A stretch of 64,000 nucleotides of DNA from Mariaggregatimicrobium sp964498785 (GCA_964498785.1 CAZCJL010000008.1:1-64000); one strand, 5' to 3'; positions 45,904 through 56,179 are shown, counted from the first letter of the stretch. A program made the numbers and translations. The notes: a model not told the origin generated them from the letters alone.

Positions 45904-48900
45904 TTAACGAGCCAATACAACATAGCCTCTGGCAACGTTTCGCCCGCCATCTTCCAAAATATACAGATAAAGCCCTGGCTGCGCTCTTTTCTCATCCTTA
46001 TTTTTTCCATTCCAAACAAATTTGGAATTGGCATATTTCTTTAGCGTAATAATGTCTCTCCCCTGAAAATCAAATATTTTCAAAACCGGAGAATTTAGCG
46101 TGAATTGCTTAAAATCAAATCCGACAAAATCATTATATCCATCATCATTCGGGGTAAACGGATTTGATCTGACAATTAAATTTCCCTCAACTGCCTGGAT
46201 ATACGTTGTAACGATATTGTTATCTGTATTTGATTCATTAATTGTATTATTGGGATCAACCTCTACCACAATATTGTAATTTTTCGGTTCATGTAATGTA
46301 ACGGGGACAGTTATCAACTGCACCTCATCGATGCGCATTCTATCAATTGTGGTTTCGTGAATGATCTGATTATCCATTTTTAGCAAAACTCCGAAAGGCT
46401 TTTGCACGGGAGCATACAGTACAGATACATTAGCTGTTATATTAACGTGATGATGAACGATTACCCGGTTGCTGTCAACCGAGATATTCGCAATCAAATC
46501 GGGCAAAATATCCTTAATTTTAAAATGATACGACTCAGTTTCCATCGCATTTGGCGGATTACTTAAGTCGTTGGCTGATATTGCCACATTAACAATATGC
46601 CCGCTACTAAAACCTGGCTCCGGAGTGTAAATGATCTCATAATCAGCTTTGTGCCCGCTAAATGAGATCGGAACGCTTTCACCATTGACAACTAATGAAA
46701 TTGTGGAAGAATCAACCCCCGCGATATCATCTTTCAGTTGAAACCGGATATCTGTATCAAAATCGACTTGTTCCGCGTATTTTTCCGGTACAAGATTCGT
46801 CACATAAGGTGGCGTCCGGTCTTCAAGCGTTTTAAAATGAAATAGCGCTGTTGTATCATTTGGCGGAACTGAAAGATCTTTTACAACTATAGTAATTGGT
46901 ACAATTTCGTTATATTTAAACCACCTATCTGGCCGATAATCCAACACATAGTTAAACAAATCGCCGGAAATATCCGGTTTTACTTCACTTTCGTACACAT
47001 TCATCCGTATCGATGCCAAATCTATGCCAAGTTGATCATCGAAAAGCTCTATTTTAATTTCCGTATCTAATGGTACATTTTCTTGTTGATCTCCGGGACT
47101 CGTGAATACTATTTTCGGAGGCCTGACGTCGCGTTCTATATAAAAAAGATAGCGATCGGTTTCCATTTCATTGGGCTCAACTGCCAAATCCCGGGCATCA
47201 ATTTCGACAAGAACACTATCATTAAATCTGAAAAGACTGTCCGTTTGATAAACAAGTAAATAATCATATTTGGCGCCGCTCATTTCAGGGATTACTTCCT
47301 GGCCATTTACCTTAAAAACAATTGAATTTTCATCCACACCAGAATAATCATCTTTGATATGCACCTGAATCGTTGCACCACGATTTACATTCCTGGTCCA
47401 TCTTTCAGGTAAATGCCCGGCTGTATAGGGCGGGTGCCGATCTTTTCGTGTCGAAATAGTAAACTGAATCTCGGTAGTATCGATATTCGGTGGGTACGAA
47501 AAATCCGGTGCAATAATTTTCATTTTGATAATTTCACCGATCTTAAATGGTTCATCCGGATTATATCGCATTAAATAATCCGACTTTTCACCTTCAAAAT
47601 GCAAACCACCCAGATCAATCAACTCATTGTTAATAAACATCCGGATCATTGATGAATCAACACCAGAAACATCATCTTTCAAATGAAATGTAATCGATGA
47701 ATTCCGGGCAACGCCGGTATCACCGTCCACAGGTTGCATATCTGTTACATAAGGCGGCTCAAAATCTTTGATAATTTCAAAATAGTATTCGTCCGCTTCC
47801 ATCGCATTCGGAATTTTTGCGCGATCTTTTCCATTAATACGCACACCCAATGTCTGATTATAATGAAAATCTTGTTCCGGTTTATAGGATAATTGATACC
47901 CCTTGTTAATTTCTTCAAGCGTTGGAGAAACCAGTTCGTTGTTCACACGCATCACGATTGAACTACTATCCACACCTGTAAAATCGTCAACTATTTTCAG
48001 TTTTATATCTGTACCTGGGTCAACATTCTGCTGATTTTTTGCAGGCACGTGATGTTTGGTTTCGGGAGGCATACTGTCAATCAAAGTAACGAAATAATAT
48101 TCAACCGTATCAATATTCGCAGGGATTACCCTATCTTGTGCGATGATGCGTATATCAATTGTATCATCCTCGGAAAAGATTGCATCTGGTTGAAATAAAT
48201 AATCATTTCCATCTGTTGTCAAATTCACAGGTTCATTCTCAACAAACAATTGGACGTGCCCAACACCAGAATGATTATCCAGGACAGTAAAAGAAACAGC
48301 GGCATCCAATTCCACATTTTTTGCAAACATCGGTGGATTGATATTTGTAAAATAAGGCGGTATTGTATCTCGCTCAACATAGAACATGTATAAAAAGGGC
48401 GGATCAATCCGGTTGGCAGGTTGTGCCAAATCAGATGCTTCTATTTTAACAGTTACTGTTTCATTATAAAAAAAAAGATTATCTTGCTGAAAACGTACAG
48501 CGTATTGGCTGGAATCCCCTTCTATAGTCGGTGTTCTCACGGCGTCATTCACTGTTAACCGTATCGATTGGAGATCTACGCCTGCCAGGCTATCCACCAC
48601 AATAAAAGAAATTTCTGTATTTCTCTCGATATTTTCCGCGTTTTCCGATGGAAAGATGGAAGTAATATAAGGCGATACGTTATCTGTTTTAATGAAAAAA
48701 GAACACTCAAACGGTTGCATTACATTTGGCGGGCTGGCCATGTCTGCCGCTCGGATAGCAACCGAAACAGTATCATTATATCTGAAATTTTGTACAGGAT
48801 TGAATACAACAAAATAATCTGTTGAATCTCCGGTAATCACAGGCGTGTAAATTGAATCATTAACGACAAGCTGAATAGTGGCGCGATCAACACCAGAGAT

Positions 48901-51717
48901 GGTATCTTTAAGATGAAACGATATGTCTGTATTCACCGGAACATCGGCTTCATTTGGGGCAGGAATAAGCTGATCAACATAAGGTGGCTCATCATCTCTT
49001 TCTATCGTAAAAGAATAGCGATCTATTAACTGATTTGCGGGATTTGCCAGATCTGTCGCCTGGACATCGACATTGACTGTATCGTTATATCGAAATGCTG
49101 CTTGAGGAGTGAAGCTTACCGAATAGTCCCCTGGATTTCCGGTAATCCCCTGATTTAACACTGGTAATCCATTTATTGTTATTGATAGCGACGAACTATC
49201 CACACCAGCCAAATCATCTTTTATATGGAATCCGGGCTGTGAGCTAATTGGGACATCCACCATATCCCGTGCCGGTGAAATTTGATCGAGATAAGGCGAA
49301 TCATCATCTCTCTGAATAGTGAATGTATATTCCTCATACATATAATTCGTTGGTGCCGCTAAATCCGACGCCCATACTTTCACTGTCACTGTATCATTAT
49401 AAAAAAAAGAGTGTTTCGGTTGAATAGTAAATTCATAATCATTTGAATTACCGCTGATTTGATAATCACGCACTGTGTCGCTGTTTACAATAATCCTGAT
49501 TTTAGTTGAATCGACGCCAGAAAGGATATCTTTTATATGAAATTGAATCAATGAACTTACAGGAACGTCAGTCACTCCGCTATCAGGATTTAATTCTGCT
49601 AAAAATGGTGGTTCATTATCTTTTAAAATTTCAAAAGAATATTTTTTATTCAATTCATTTGGGATAAACGCTCGATCTTTAGCAAATATTTGCACAGTTA
49701 CTCGTTGATTATATTTAAAGAGATGTGGTGGTTGATATCTAAGCGCATAATCCTTCTTTTCCGGATCGCTGCTGGTATCCGGATAGACCCGTTGCTGATT
49801 GACCCACATTTTAATTGATCCTCCATCCACTCCCATATAATCATCTTTTACGTGCAGGTTTATTTCAGTTTCCGGTGCGACAACACTATTGCTATCCGGA
49901 TTCAATGCCTCTATATAAGGTGGAATTGTATCCGGGATCATTTCTCCCAATCCATAATAGGTTACAATCTCCCGCGACTCATTTCTACCTAAAAGAACAG
50001 GGTTCCACCACATTGCGACCGCACTATCATGGATAGTTTTGCAGGAATCTTCTGTTTTATAATTCCACATATTTTGAAAAACATTTTGCCATTTTACAAT
50101 CGCAAATCGATCCGGAATTGTTGAGCCATAGCCAGTTAAGGTTCCCTGCGCCGAGAAGATTGTTTTCGTACTATCGCCTTCCACAGCAGTCCACCAGGCG
50201 GGAATATGTGGTTTCAGGAAGTCTCGTTCATGATCAGTAAATACTCCGTCCGGAGTGCGAATTGGCGCACCATCGTTTTCACCGAGCATTGTATCAAATA
50301 GCATTCGCAAGCCGACTTCCTGAGATTCCCGGGACAGATTCGTTAATACATATTTTATCTTTGCAGTATCGAAAATTTTCTTCTCAGACCATTCGCTTTT
50401 TACTAGCAATATCGTTTGTTCAATGCGAACAAATTTGCACGTCCATCCCCATGTAATACCATATTCGTCTGCCGTTATATGCGGAACGATACGATTTTCT
50501 GGGGTGAATATGTTGTTTTCATACATGTAATCACCTTCCGGTGATCCAAATATAAAATTATCATCTCCTATTCTAACTGTTGTATAAGAAGTATGCGGAG
50601 AGGGATGACCAAACAACAACGACTTATTATCATCAAGATAGGTATCGGGTAATCCTCCTGTTGTTCCAAGCGTCAAATTTGTACCCGGATATTTATCTGA
50701 CACTGAAATTTGGATATGTTCATTGCTTAAAGTTTCACGAGTTACTGGAACAAGCTCAAAATTAACATTATTTGCTGATATATCGTTCAGAGATTTGATA
50801 TAGACTGGCGTATTATTATCATTTTTACGTGCATTTTTCCAAAAATATTGGGTGTGATATTTTGTTGGATCCACGCTAAAAACGAACACCCGATATTTTC
50901 CGGGTCTTAAACCGCTTGCCCGATAATATCCGGTAATTGAATCGCTCATCGCTTCGGAGCGCCATTGACTGCTGTCCCAATCCTCAATTACAATCCATGC
51001 TTTTATATATTTTCCTGGATTATCCTCTTCATACACATAGCCGGAAACGCTCCCTCCTTTTTCAAGAAAAAAATCAACATCCGGAACAGTATCGTTTGCA
51101 GCTATTTGTATTAATTCCGCTTCATTCCAATTATAAACATTATTATAAAATGTTATAACATATCCCTGCTCTGTATCTCCGGCCATAACAACATGTTCAC
51201 CTGCTGGCAACGCGGGACTTATAAACGAACCATCAGGTTCCGAAATACAACTCCCCATCAGTGTCTGGCTATCTGCTTCATAAAAGCTAACCTCAATACC
51301 GGTAGTTATGAGACTGCCATCTTTTTGATACAGATGCCCGGACATGAATCCACCTTTTTCAAGGTAAATTATTATATTGGAACTAACACTATTGGCATTT
51401 ACCTTTATCTGTGTTGCTTCGGACTTTTGTAATGCATTTTTATAAAACTCATTTACGTATCCCTGTTTATTGAAGACACGAACAATATACAGCCCGACAG
51501 GCAGCCTGGAAATATAAAAACTTCCATCTTCCTGGCTAATTGAATTTTGTTGATAATATGTTCCTGATGTTGTAGATGCATAGACATCCACATCTGCAAT
51601 CGGATTATTACTATCATCATAAATAAATCCGCTAATTGCCCCTGTTTGCGCACTTATTTTTCCAATTCCAACAAATAAAAAGATCAGAAAAATAGCAACT
51701 ATTGTTTTTTCTTTCAT
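45904..51717 (-). CDS. Giant Ig-repeat adhesin with carboxypeptidase-regulatory-like N-terminus and gliding-type C-terminus, cassette B
   Basis: This 1937-residue exported protein has a signal of about 1-23. Three carboxypeptidase-regulatory-like beta-sandwich domains (GAISGFIYDDSNNPIADVDV and two more, about 25-330) and an unassigned beta-rich domain (about 340-620) follow. Eleven Ig-like repeats share the cassette A pattern (PPY start, KDD-x-x-GVD-S-S turn, and often a DLAxPxN segment near the repeat end). A CARDB-like domain and the sorting tail NPFTPNDDGYNDFVGFDF with FVWNGKNKDEKRAQPGLYLY end it. The tail predicts T9SS-dependent surface display with the SprF-like barrel encoded next. The N-terminus has no counterpart in cassette A, so the two adhesins probably bind different targets. 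Confidence 0.83.
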   Translation of the reverse strand: MKEKTIVAIFLIFLFVGIGKISAQTGAISGFIYDDSNNPIADVDVYASTTSGTYYQQNSISQEDGSFYISRLPVGLYIVRVFNKQGYVNEFYKNALQKSEATQIKVNANSVSSNIIIYLEKGGFMSGHLYQKDGSLITTGIEVSFYEADSQTLMGSCISEPDGSFISPALPAGEHVVMAGDTEQGYVITFYNNVYNWNEAELIQIAANDTVPDVDFFLEKGGSVSGYVYEEDNPGKYIKAWIVIEDWDSSQWRSEAMSDSITGYYRASGLRPGKYRVFVFSVDPTKYHTQYFWKNARKNDNNTPVYIKSLNDISANNVNFELVPVTRETLSNEHIQISVSDKYPGTNLTLGTTGGLPDTYLDDNKSLLFGHPSPHTSYTTVRIGDDNFIFGSPEGDYMYENNIFTPENRIVPHITADEYGITWGWTCKFVRIEQTILLVKSEWSEKKIFDTAKIKYVLTNLSRESQEVGLRMLFDTMLGENDGAPIRTPDGVFTDHERDFLKPHIPAWWTAVEGDSTKTIFSAQGTLTGYGSTIPDRFAIVKWQNVFQNMWNYKTEDSCKTIHDSAVAMWWNPVLLGRNESREIVTYYGLGEMIPDTIPPYIEALNPDSNSVVAPETEINLHVKDDYMGVDGGSIKMWVNQQRVYPDTSSDPEKKDYALRYQPPHLFKYNQRVTVQIFAKDRAFIPNELNKKYSFEILKDNEPPFLAELNPDSGVTDVPVSSLIQFHIKDILSGVDSTKIRIIVNSDTVRDYQISGNSNDYEFTIQPKHSFFYNDTVTVKVWASDLAAPTNYMYEEYTFTIQRDDDSPYLDQISPARDMVDVPISSQPGFHIKDDLAGVDSSSLSITINGLPVLNQGITGNPGDYSVSFTPQAAFRYNDTVNVDVQATDLANPANQLIDRYSFTIERDDEPPYVDQLIPAPNEADVPVNTDISFHLKDTISGVDRATIQLVVNDSIYTPVITGDSTDYFVVFNPVQNFRYNDTVSVAIRAADMASPPNVMQPFECSFFIKTDNVSPYITSIFPSENAENIERNTEISFIVVDSLAGVDLQSIRLTVNDAVRTPTIEGDSSQYAVRFQQDNLFFYNETVTVKIEASDLAQPANRIDPPFLYMFYVERDTIPPYFTNINPPMFAKNVELDAAVSFTVLDNHSGVGHVQLFVENEPVNLTTDGNDYLFQPDAIFSEDDTIDIRIIAQDRVIPANIDTVEYYFVTLIDSMPPETKHHVPAKNQQNVDPGTDIKLKIVDDFTGVDSSSIVMRVNNELVSPTLEEINKGYQLSYKPEQDFHYNQTLGVRINGKDRAKIPNAMEADEYYFEIIKDFEPPYVTDMQPVDGDTGVARNSSITFHLKDDVSGVDSSMIRMFINNELIDLGGLHFEGEKSDYLMRYNPDEPFKIGEIIKMKIIAPDFSYPPNIDTTEIQFTISTRKDRHPPYTAGHLPERWTRNVNRGATIQVHIKDDYSGVDENSIVFKVNGQEVIPEMSGAKYDYLLVYQTDSLFRFNDSVLVEIDARDLAVEPNEMETDRYLFYIERDVRPPKIVFTSPGDQQENVPLDTEIKIELFDDQLGIDLASIRMNVYESEVKPDISGDLFNYVLDYRPDRWFKYNEIVPITIVVKDLSVPPNDTTALFHFKTLEDRTPPYVTNLVPEKYAEQVDFDTDIRFQLKDDIAGVDSSTISLVVNGESVPISFSGHKADYEIIYTPEPGFSSGHIVNVAISANDLSNPPNAMETESYHFKIKDILPDLIANISVDSNRVIVHHHVNITANVSVLYAPVQKPFGVLLKMDNQIIHETTIDRMRIDEVQLITVPVTLHEPKNYNIVVEVDPNNTINESNTDNNIVTTYIQAVEGNLIVRSNPFTPNDDGYNDFVGFDFKQFTLNSPVLKIFDFQGRDIITLKKYANSKFVWNGKNKDEKRAQPGLYLYILEDGGRNVARGYVVLAR

Positions 51718-52136
51718 AGTTCTTCTATCATTTAAAATAAAAATTAGTGGAATTTTAAGGTGACAAAACTGATGAACCTAAAACGAATACTCTTGAATAA
51801 TAAAAGGAAGTAAGGACGGTAACAAAATAACCTTACCAGGCAGTTCATGATCTCAATCTTTTGGTTACTTAAATCATTAATAAAACGCAATAGCGTCAAT
51901 CAACATCTATGTTATATAATAGGATTTTTCAAAATACGAATTGAATTAGAAAAAAGCAAGATAATTTTCAAGAATGAATTTTTTTTAATTTTTAATATTC
52001 ATAATTAATCGCTTCAATTTACTAAATATTTTATAACTATACCACTTTTTAACATAATAATTTTAAAAAATTCAACTTAAATATTTTATATTACATTTAT
52101 GTAATCAACCATCAATATAACATGTACACACGTAAA
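51718..52136. other. Intergenic region of about 420 bp, AT-rich
   Basis: This lies between the TonB gene that ends the Bat operon and the start of cassette B. It presumably contains the Bat operon's transcript end and the cassette B promoter, but I see no convincing stem with a T-run and no clear promoter pair. No coding sequence is supported. Confidence 0.5.
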
Positions 52137-52754
52137 TTATTGGGGAATTTCATAGGTAATTGTTCGCGTCATCCAACTATTGACATTCTTATTACCCTGA
52201 CGAGCAGGTATATAGCGGCATTGATAAGCAGCGGCAATTGCAGCGTCTTCACATCTTTTGCTGTTCGTGGTATTTTCCAAAACAACAACGTCGATTACTT
52301 TTCCAGCTTTATCAACATGAATGTGAAGTTTTACTTTACCAGTAACTCCATTTTTATAATCTACTTTCGGATATTCTGGTATTGTTTCCGCAATTGGCCG
52401 TGGGGGGATTATTGAAGGACTTCCAAACCCTCCTGTTTCACCGGCGGGTGAGGTTGAATATAAATCAAGCTTTAAATCAGTTTGTTCAATTGTTTCGTCT
52501 TCCGGGACGGTTTCCTCTTCCGAGGGAATGGGAACTGCTGGTTTTGGCGGAGGAGGCCGAAAGCTGGTCTGTCTTGTAAGCGGAATGTCTTCAACAATAA
52601 TATTTAAATGAATGATTTGATCTTCTATCTGATGCGGCTTCAACATCGGGAAAAGCTGTAGAACCAAAATGATGGATACAATCACAATGATTAACGCTAT
52701 CTTAATAATCTTCTGGTATTCACTTTCATAATGTTTGGATTTTTTATTATACAT
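52137..52754 (-). CDS. TonB family protein
   Basis: This 205-residue protein has one N-terminal membrane helix (about 17-36), a proline-rich linker (FRPPPPKPAVPIPSEEE) and a TonB C-terminal domain (about 125-203: GVTGKVKLHIHVDKAGKVID, then AAIAAAYQCRYIPARQGN). TonB spans the periplasm to transmit ExbB/ExbD energy to outer-membrane receptors. It is the last gene of the Bat cluster, 20 bp after the BatE-like gene, and is followed by cassette B, which has ExbB/ExbD but no canonical TonB. It could therefore serve Bat proteins or an ExbB/ExbD motor. The family call is firm. Confidence 0.85.
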   Translation of the reverse strand: MYNKKSKHYESEYQKIIKIALIIVIVSIILVLQLFPMLKPHQIEDQIIHLNIIVEDIPLTRQTSFRPPPPKPAVPIPSEEETVPEDETIEQTDLKLDLYSTSPAGETGGFGSPSIIPPRPIAETIPEYPKVDYKNGVTGKVKLHIHVDKAGKVIDVVVLENTTNSKRCEDAAIAAAYQCRYIPARQGNKNVNSWMTRTITYEIPQ

Positions 52755-52774
52755 TCGATTACCATCGAATCGGA

Positions 52775-53527
52775 CTAAATGATCTCAATTGCACTTTTTT
52801 TCACCCAGCCAACTTTGCCATCAGACAGGCGTATTTGTAGCCATTCGTCGGCCTGTTTTTCTGCCTGAACTTTAACGCCCTCATGTAGCGAAAATATTTC
52901 AGTCCCCTTACCTTCCGGCGAACTGACTACATCAACCCTATTCGCAACGATAACGCCGTATTTATAGTTATTCAAATCCTGAATTCGCAAAACTAAAATA
53001 GTGGAAAAAATAACGAACATGAGCGCCACGGGGATACTTATAATCAATGTTATTCTCTGCGTATTTGTATTATTAATAAAAATACGGAAAATAACGAGCG
53101 AAATTAAAATGAGATACGCTGCAATCACAATAAGTGCGAGTGTATTTAATCCCATTGAATTTTTAAACTCTGAAAATATTTTAAACAAAAAAAACTCTGG
53201 TGGTTTATTAATCTTATCGATCACCATTAAATTTGCCATTTCCAGATTAAACTTGATATCCTCATTATCCGATTCCAGCAAATAAGCGCGTTCATAATTC
53301 AAAATGGCTTTGCCTAATTGCCCGTTTTTATAATATGCATTTCCGAGGTTAAAATATAATTCCCATGATTCATATCCGTTCGTGCGAATTTCTTCATATT
53401 TTTCAATTGCTTGTTGATACTCATCCTGAGCATAAAGAGTATTTCCCTGATCAAATAAATACTGATTATGATCAGCGAATAAAAAACGTGTTATTAGCAT
53501 AAATATAATGAACGAATATTTTTTCAT
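52775..53527 (-). CDS. batE: BatE-like TPR/SH3 membrane protein
   Basis: This 250-residue protein has a signal segment (about 4-18). TPR repeats (about 23-100) include YFNLGNAYYKNGQLGKAILN. Two membrane helices (about 130-150 and 163-183) and a C-terminal bacterial SH3-like domain (about 190-248; NRVDVVSSPEGKGTEIF, WLQIRLSDGKVGWVKKS) follow. This matches BatE of the Bacteroides aerotolerance operon. Its place after BatD supports the call. Its biochemical role is not established in the family. Confidence 0.75.
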   Translation of the reverse strand: MKKYSFIIFMLITRFLFADHNQYLFDQGNTLYAQDEYQQAIEKYEEIRTNGYESWELYFNLGNAYYKNGQLGKAILNYERAYLLESDNEDIKFNLEMANLMVIDKINKPPEFFLFKIFSEFKNSMGLNTLALIVIAAYLILISLVIFRIFINNTNTQRITLIISIPVALMFVIFSTILVLRIQDLNNYKYGVIVANRVDVVSSPEGKGTEIFSLHEGVKVQAEKQADEWLQIRLSDGKVGWVKKSAIEII

Positions 53528-53602
53528 TTGTGACTAATTTCCTCTGTCAATAGTTAATTTCACTCGTCTAATTCCAATGATTAATCATTTTCATATTAGT
53601 AT

Positions 53603-55441
53603 CTATATTACTTTTTCCAATGCAATGATAGCTTGCTTTGCCTGGTCATAAAATTGTTTCATTTCGTCCGAATTGGACGAGGAAGGAGCAAATCGTTGAT
53701 AATCGCATACCTGCAGGCATTTCAAATATTGAGAAATCACCTGCGGATCAATATTCCGCTTTTTCATCATTCCTTCCACTTCATCTGTTATAATGGAGGC
53801 CGCGGAGATGTTTAATTTATCCGCGAGAAAACCTAACAATGCTTTGGATGTTTCTGAATAGAATTCTTTTTGCGTTTGTTGCGATAATTTTCGTTTCGCC
53901 TTTCGTAATCGGTTCATTGCTAATTGATTGGCTTTTCGACTTCTGGCGTAAGCGACATTCCCACTGAGTTTATCAAGATGGCGGCGGTAGATGACTGCAG
54001 TTCCCAGCATGATAACAGGTAAAATCAGGAGCACAATATAAATCGGACTCCGATAATAATATGCACCAATTTTACGAAACTCAGGAATGTCTTTCTGTAT
54101 GTAACGGATGTCTTTGCCTAATAATCTCACTTCTTCCTTACTTAAACCGGAGCCGGTGACAATAAATTCCTCATTTCCTTTGTCTACAGTAATTTCAATT
54201 TCCCGGGTTGATATTTTTTTGTATGATTTACTGTTCGGATCAAAGTACGTAAATTCGATTGGTTTAATTTTCTGAATTCCAGGAAATCGAGGAATGAGTA
54301 CATATTCAAAAACTTTAGAACCAGAAACGGAATTTCCGCTGCGCTGAATATTTTCAGAGATCTTCGGTTCATATTTCTCAAAATCATTCGGTATTTCGAT
54401 TTCAGGAATTGGCAAGACTTTAATATTTCCGCTACCGGCTAATTTTACTTTAAACGCCAGCGCGTCATTTGTTTTTACCTGGTTTTTATCAACTGATGCG
54501 CTAATTGAATAACGACCAACAGCTCCGGTAAAATCAGCCGGTTTTCCGTTCTCTGGCAATGGTAACACCTCAATAGTGACTGGCGGGGAAGCGACTGGCT
54601 GTCGCGTCGTTCGTCCGAAAAAGGGGTCATCAAAAAAACTGTCAAAAATGGATCGCCGCCGGTTTTGGATACGCACATCGCATTCAATAACCATTGGTTC
54701 GATTGTTTTTACACCGGGATCTGTTGGGAATAGTGCAACTCGCTTAATTTCCGCAACTAAAAATTCCCGTCCTTTGTACATTTCCCGTTTCGTCTGTGGC
54801 TGTTGTCCCAAATCAAACTCTTCGGCCCAAAACCCGGTTGTGTTTGGTTGTTTGCTGATCCCATAACTTGTTATTGTAACGGCTGTATATATTTTATACC
54901 TAAGAATAACCGGCTCATTTACATAAACCTGCTTTCTATTGACAAACGGTCGTAAGAAAATATTATCCGCTATTTTCTCTGCTTGACCAGGTTGACTTTG
55001 AGGGGGCTTGCGGGAGACGCTGGACTGTGGTTGCTTTGACGCCTGCTTTGTTATTTCTATTTCAATTGGCGCGGTTTTGTAAACTGTACCGCCATAATTA
55101 ATTTGGGTTGGCGGAATTGTAAACGTTCCGGCCCTGGTTGCCATAAACGAAAAACTCATGGATTTGGAAACCGTCATTTTGCCGTTTACAATCTGTATGT
55201 TTTGTGATGTTCCCGAACTCCCTAAATAATTCGTGAAAGCCGAAATATCAGGAATTTCCGGGTTGCCAACGGAGTTTGCTTTTTCACCGGAAATTTCGAT
55301 GGTATAGACAAATGTTTGATTCAAAGCAATTGTCGAACGATCAACTGTGGCTGAAATTTCTATCTGTGCGCCAGTTATAATCACCGGCAAAAACAATAAT
55401 ACAATTGTCAGGTATATTCTTGTATTAACCAAAATACTCAT
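53603..55441 (-). CDS. batD: BatD family protein
   Basis: This 612-residue exported protein has a signal peptide (about 8-25), several beta-sandwich domains typical of BatD (ATVDRSTIALNQTFVYTIEI at the start; NKVQVYVNEPVILRYKIY-like second domain) and one membrane helix near 480-500. A cytoplasmic helical tail ends it. BatD proteins occur in aerotolerance operons with BatA and BatB and are thought to be periplasmic partners of the VWA proteins. The frame can begin with TTG at 55453 inside the BatC stop region, but the ATG at 55441, just after that stop, puts the signal peptide at the terminus. The family is confident; the role in this organism is inferred. Confidence 0.82.
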   Translation of the reverse strand: MSILVNTRIYLTIVLLFLPVIITGAQIEISATVDRSTIALNQTFVYTIEISGEKANSVGNPEIPDISAFTNYLGSSGTSQNIQIVNGKMTVSKSMSFSFMATRAGTFTIPPTQINYGGTVYKTAPIEIEITKQASKQPQSSVSRKPPQSQPGQAEKIADNIFLRPFVNRKQVYVNEPVILRYKIYTAVTITSYGISKQPNTTGFWAEEFDLGQQPQTKREMYKGREFLVAEIKRVALFPTDPGVKTIEPMVIECDVRIQNRRRSIFDSFFDDPFFGRTTRQPVASPPVTIEVLPLPENGKPADFTGAVGRYSISASVDKNQVKTNDALAFKVKLAGSGNIKVLPIPEIEIPNDFEKYEPKISENIQRSGNSVSGSKVFEYVLIPRFPGIQKIKPIEFTYFDPNSKSYKKISTREIEITVDKGNEEFIVTGSGLSKEEVRLLGKDIRYIQKDIPEFRKIGAYYYRSPIYIVLLILPVIMLGTAVIYRRHLDKLSGNVAYARSRKANQLAMNRLRKAKRKLSQQTQKEFYSETSKALLGFLADKLNISAASIITDEVEGMMKKRNIDPQVISQYLKCLQVCDYQRFAPSSSNSDEMKQFYDQAKQAIIALEKVI

Positions 55442-55446
55442 CTGTT

Positions 55447-56178
55447 TTACCAATCTTTTAATGCCCGATAATTCCCCGATGTTTTTGCTTTTCGTTGTTT
55501 CTGCAAATCTTTCTCATCATTTTTAAGTGCGTCTAAAATCCTCTCTGCATCTTCTTTTGACATTTTCTCCTGTTCTGGCTGTTGTTGCTGTTGTTCCTGT
55601 TGTTGCTGTTGTTCTTGTTGTTGCTGCTGCTCCTGATCCTGTTGTTGTTGCTCCTGCTTTTCGTCTTTGTTTTCATCTCCTTGCTGCTGTTGTTGTTCTT
55701 GTTGCTGCTGCTGTTGCTGTTGTTGATCATTTTGCTGCTGCTGTTTATCAGCCTGATCCTTTAACTTCTTGCGTACATATTCAAGGTTGTATTTGGCGTC
55801 CACGTCATCGGGATTGTATTTCAACGCCTGGGTATATGCCAGTATCGCTTCCGGCAATTTTCCCATGCGAAACAGGGTATTTCCCATATTATAATAATTT
55901 TTTGATTGCAACAAAATATCGTCTGTAGAAAGTGATTTTTCAAATTCTGTAATCGCTTCCTCATACTTTTTTTTCTTATACTGGGTAGCTCCGATATTAA
56001 AATGGATTTCTGCTGATTCCGGGTCATCAAGGAGAGCGTCCCGATATTTATTATTGGCCTCATCAAATTTTTTTTCGGTAAACAATTCATTTCCTTGGGC
56101 AACTTTATTACGTGCACTTTGCGAAAAACAATATACCGGAACTAAAATCATTATAATCATTAAGCGTCTGAATTTCAT
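55447..56178 (-). CDS. batC: BatC-like TPR protein with polyglutamine tract
   Basis: This 243-residue exported protein has a signal of about 5-19 and TPR repeats over about 22-138 (IHFNIGATQYKKKKYEEAIT; YNMGNTLFRMGKLPEAILAY). A glutamine-rich low-complexity stretch covers about 146-204, followed by a short charged tail (EDAERILDALKNDEKDLQKQ). TPR followed by a Q-rich segment and this tail is characteristic of BatC. GGGGAGG precedes the ATG. The stop lies six bases before the BatD start. The polyglutamine could mediate assembly, or simply be a spacer prone to length variation. Confidence 0.8.
   Translation of the reverse strand: MKFRRLMIIMILVPVYCFSQSARNKVAQGNELFTEKKFDEANNKYRDALLDDPESAEIHFNIGATQYKKKKYEEAITEFEKSLSTDDILLQSKNYYNMGNTLFRMGKLPEAILAYTQALKYNPDDVDAKYNLEYVRKKLKDQADKQQQQNDQQQQQQQQQEQQQQQGDENKDEKQEQQQQDQEQQQQQEQQQQQEQQQQQPEQEKMSKEDAERILDALKNDEKDLQKQRKAKTSGNYRALKDW
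55571..55746 (-). repeat. CAA/CAG polyglutamine-coding tract
   Basis: Within the BatC-like gene, about 59 codons are mostly CAA and CAG, with scattered Glu, Asp, Asn and Lys codons. The mix of the two glutamine codons shows selection at protein level as well as repeat slippage. Long open frames on other strands here (for example a leucine/valine run on the plus strand) are artefacts of the tract. Confidence 0.85.
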
Positions 56179-56179
56179 A

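Noticed and set aside
55527..55928. Plus-strand open frames rich in valine, alanine and leucine
   Set aside because: They are the reverse of the polyglutamine codon tract in the BatC-like gene.
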